From Candidatus Aminicenantota bacterium (lineage in GTDB: Bacteria; Acidobacteriota; Aminicenantia; Aminicenantales; Aminicenantaceae): DNA of 33,875 nucleotides. Positions within the stretch are counted from its first letter, which is position 1, and the number at the start of each line of letters is the position of its first letter. A program made the position numbers and the translations under genes. The stretch spans positions 1 to 33,875 of the forward strand of contig JAUXEH010000002.1 in the NCBI GenBank assembly GCA_030620655.1, written 5' to 3'. The notes under the pieces were generated by a model. That model ran no database searches. It was given only the letters and a program-made list of their open reading frames with translations, and was not told the origin of the DNA. Shown piece after piece: positions 33,084-33,875 of the stretch.

Positions 33084-33563
33084 TTACCTGAAAAGCGAAT
33101 AGGCAGCCTTGTCCCGGCATTCGGCCCGCAGCTCCCGGATGGTTTTCCCCAGGCCGGGATGGACGGCTTCCGAGGCGATCTCGCTCAAGGGAACAAGTAC
33201 GAAATTTCTCTGCGCCAGGCGTGGATGCGGAACCTGAAGCCGTCCCGTGTCCAAGATCCGGTCGCCGGCGAGCAGTATGTCGATATCGATCAGCCGGGGC
33301 CCGCCGGCCGGGCCGGCTATCCGTCCCATCTCCACTTCGATGGATTTCACCGCATCCAGGAGCTCCTGCGGCCCCAACTCCGTCTCCACCTCAACGACCT
33401 GATTCAGGAACCAGGGCTGTTGTCTAGGGCCAACCGGCTCTGTCTCATAAACAGAGGAACCGCGCAGGATCCGGATCGCTGAACGCTTGAGCAGGTCCCG
33501 ACATCGTCTCAGAAAGGACTCCCGGTCTCCCAGGTTTCCTCCCAGGCCCAAAAAGTATCGCAC
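33084..33563 (-). CDS. folK: 2-Amino-4-hydroxy-6-hydroxymethyldihydropteridine diphosphokinase
   Basis: Transfers pyrophosphate from ATP to the pterin in folate synthesis. The 159 residues show LGGNLGDR (7-14), SSVYETEPVG (36-45), WFLNQVVEVET (51-61), GPRLIDIDILL (88-98) and VPHPRLAQRNFVLVPL (111-126), the complete HPPK pattern. It begins with GTG at 33563. There is no Shine-Dalgarno sequence, and a promoter -10 lies only six bases upstream, so the transcript may be leaderless. No other folate gene is in the window. It is the first gene of the folK-kamA-patatin run. Confidence 0.94.
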   Translation of the reverse strand: MRYFLGLGGNLGDRESFLRRCRDLLKRSAIRILRGSSVYETEPVGPRQQPWFLNQVVEVETELGPQELLDAVKSIEVEMGRIAGPAGGPRLIDIDILLAGDRILDTGRLQVPHPRLAQRNFVLVPLSEIASEAVHPGLGKTIRELRAECRDKAAYSLFR

Positions 33564-33569
33564 ACCGCC

Positions 33570-33598
33570 ATGATATCAGCTTCCGCAGCCGGATTCAA
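33570..33598 (-). promoter_or_regulatory. Promoter of folK, probably leaderless
   Basis: On the minus strand TTGAAT (33593-33598), a 17-bp spacer and TATCAT (33570-33575, 5 of 6 to consensus). Six bases separate the -10 from the GTG start, so transcription should begin at the start codon. Confidence 0.5.
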
Positions 33599-33632
33599 AA
33601 AGCCTCTTCCCAGCATACCCATCCTTGATGAG

Positions 33633-33707
33633 AGGTGGGTCTTAATCCTATGGCGTCGGAAGACCCTCCCACTTCCCCATGCGCCGCCATAGGATTAAGA
33701 CCCACCT
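33633..33707. repeat. Perfect 23-bp inverted repeat with 29-nt loop
   Basis: The 23 bases at 33633-33655 (AGGTGGGTC...TATGGCG) recur as their exact reverse complement at 33685-33707. The 29-nt loop is C-rich on the plus strand. No target-site duplication and no T-run flank it, so it is neither a clear transposon nor a clear terminator. It lies about 35 bp upstream of the folK -35. A bidirectional structure such as a repetitive extragenic palindrome is the simplest reading. Confidence 0.7.
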
Positions 33708-33781
33708 GGAGCCATGCATACTGTCATGGCGGGCAATCAGCGGAGCCGGTTATTGCTAGTCCGAAACAATAGCAGCTTACC

Positions 33782-33875
33782 CTAAAACGTCAGCCCGGTG
33801 ACTTTCCCCAGCAAGGAAAATTCCCCAATTCCTCTGGCTCTCACTTCATCTTCGAGGAACCATGCCCGCTCGCCT
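33782..33875 (-). CDS. Possible C-terminal end of a gene running off the window
   Basis: An open frame of 30 codons enters from the right edge and ends at TAG (33782-33784). The residues include GERAWFLEDEV and GKVTGLTF, which look protein-like but match nothing I recognise. With so few codons, an open frame can occur by chance. Confidence 0.3.
   Translation of the reverse strand, partial: GERAWFLEDEVRARGIGEFSLLGKVTGLTF

Overview
This window reads as a chromosomal core segment of a diderm (Gram-negative-type), moderately GC-rich bacterium. An outer-membrane patatin/Omp85-type protein, a PilT pilus ATPase, a lytic transglycosylase and several exported proteins support a two-membrane envelope. 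The combination of HrcA-GrpE-DnaK-DnaJ, Ser/Thr kinases, TPR-proteases, a eukaryote-like lysine/saccharopine enzyme pair and a large KamA-family radical-SAM protein makes me think of an uncultured Acidobacteriota-related lineage such as Aminicenantes. That placement is a guess from gene content, not something the sequence proves. I see no phage, insertion sequence with transposase, CRISPR array or rRNA.

Layout. (1) 1-7157, minus strand: a promoter, tRNA-Leu(UAG), then tig-clpP-clpX-lon-rho, a tightly packed protein folding and proteolysis operon with the termination factor rho at its end. (2) 7163-10456, minus: a class-III PLP aminotransferase and an exported trypsin-like protease with TPR repeats, behind its own promoter. 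(3) 10473-10860: a repeat-rich intergenic region holding an 18-bp inverted repeat pair and an array of G-rich direct repeats, followed by a plus-strand island of a DUF2085-like membrane protein, a small membrane protein and a lipid kinase. (4) 12914-23131, minus: hrcA-grpE-dnaK-dnaJ, then a Ser/Thr kinase with a zinc ribbon, pilT, alaS and a lytic transglycosylase. (5) 23315-26850, minus: lysine-ketoglutarate reductase, saccharopine dehydrogenase and a MEMO1-like protein. (6) 26891-28873, plus: a second G-rich repeat array, cysS and a YraN-family gene. (7) 28870-33598, minus: folK, a KamA-family aminomutase and a patatin/POTRA/beta-barrel protein. (8) The right end holds a perfect 23-bp inverted repeat and perhaps the tail of another gene.

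How the genes work together. The tig-clp-lon block and the hrcA-dnaJ block supply most of the cell's cytosolic protein quality control. The lysine block converts lysine plus 2-oxoglutarate to saccharopine, then to glutamate and aminoadipate semialdehyde. The nearby KamA-family protein carries Lys and Asn where lysine 2,3-aminomutase has its two substrate-binding Asp residues, which is the pattern reported for glutamate 2,3-aminomutase, so it may make beta-glutamate.

Points that stand out. There is a two-locus G-rich repeat family with strict internal spacing that sits just upstream of a -35-like element in both places. DnaK lacks the helical lid. cysS and folK have apparently leaderless promoters. 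Both plus-strand islands end in overlapping CTAA convergent stop codons. None of these is proven here to be a new system; the repeat family and the aminomutase are the best leads.
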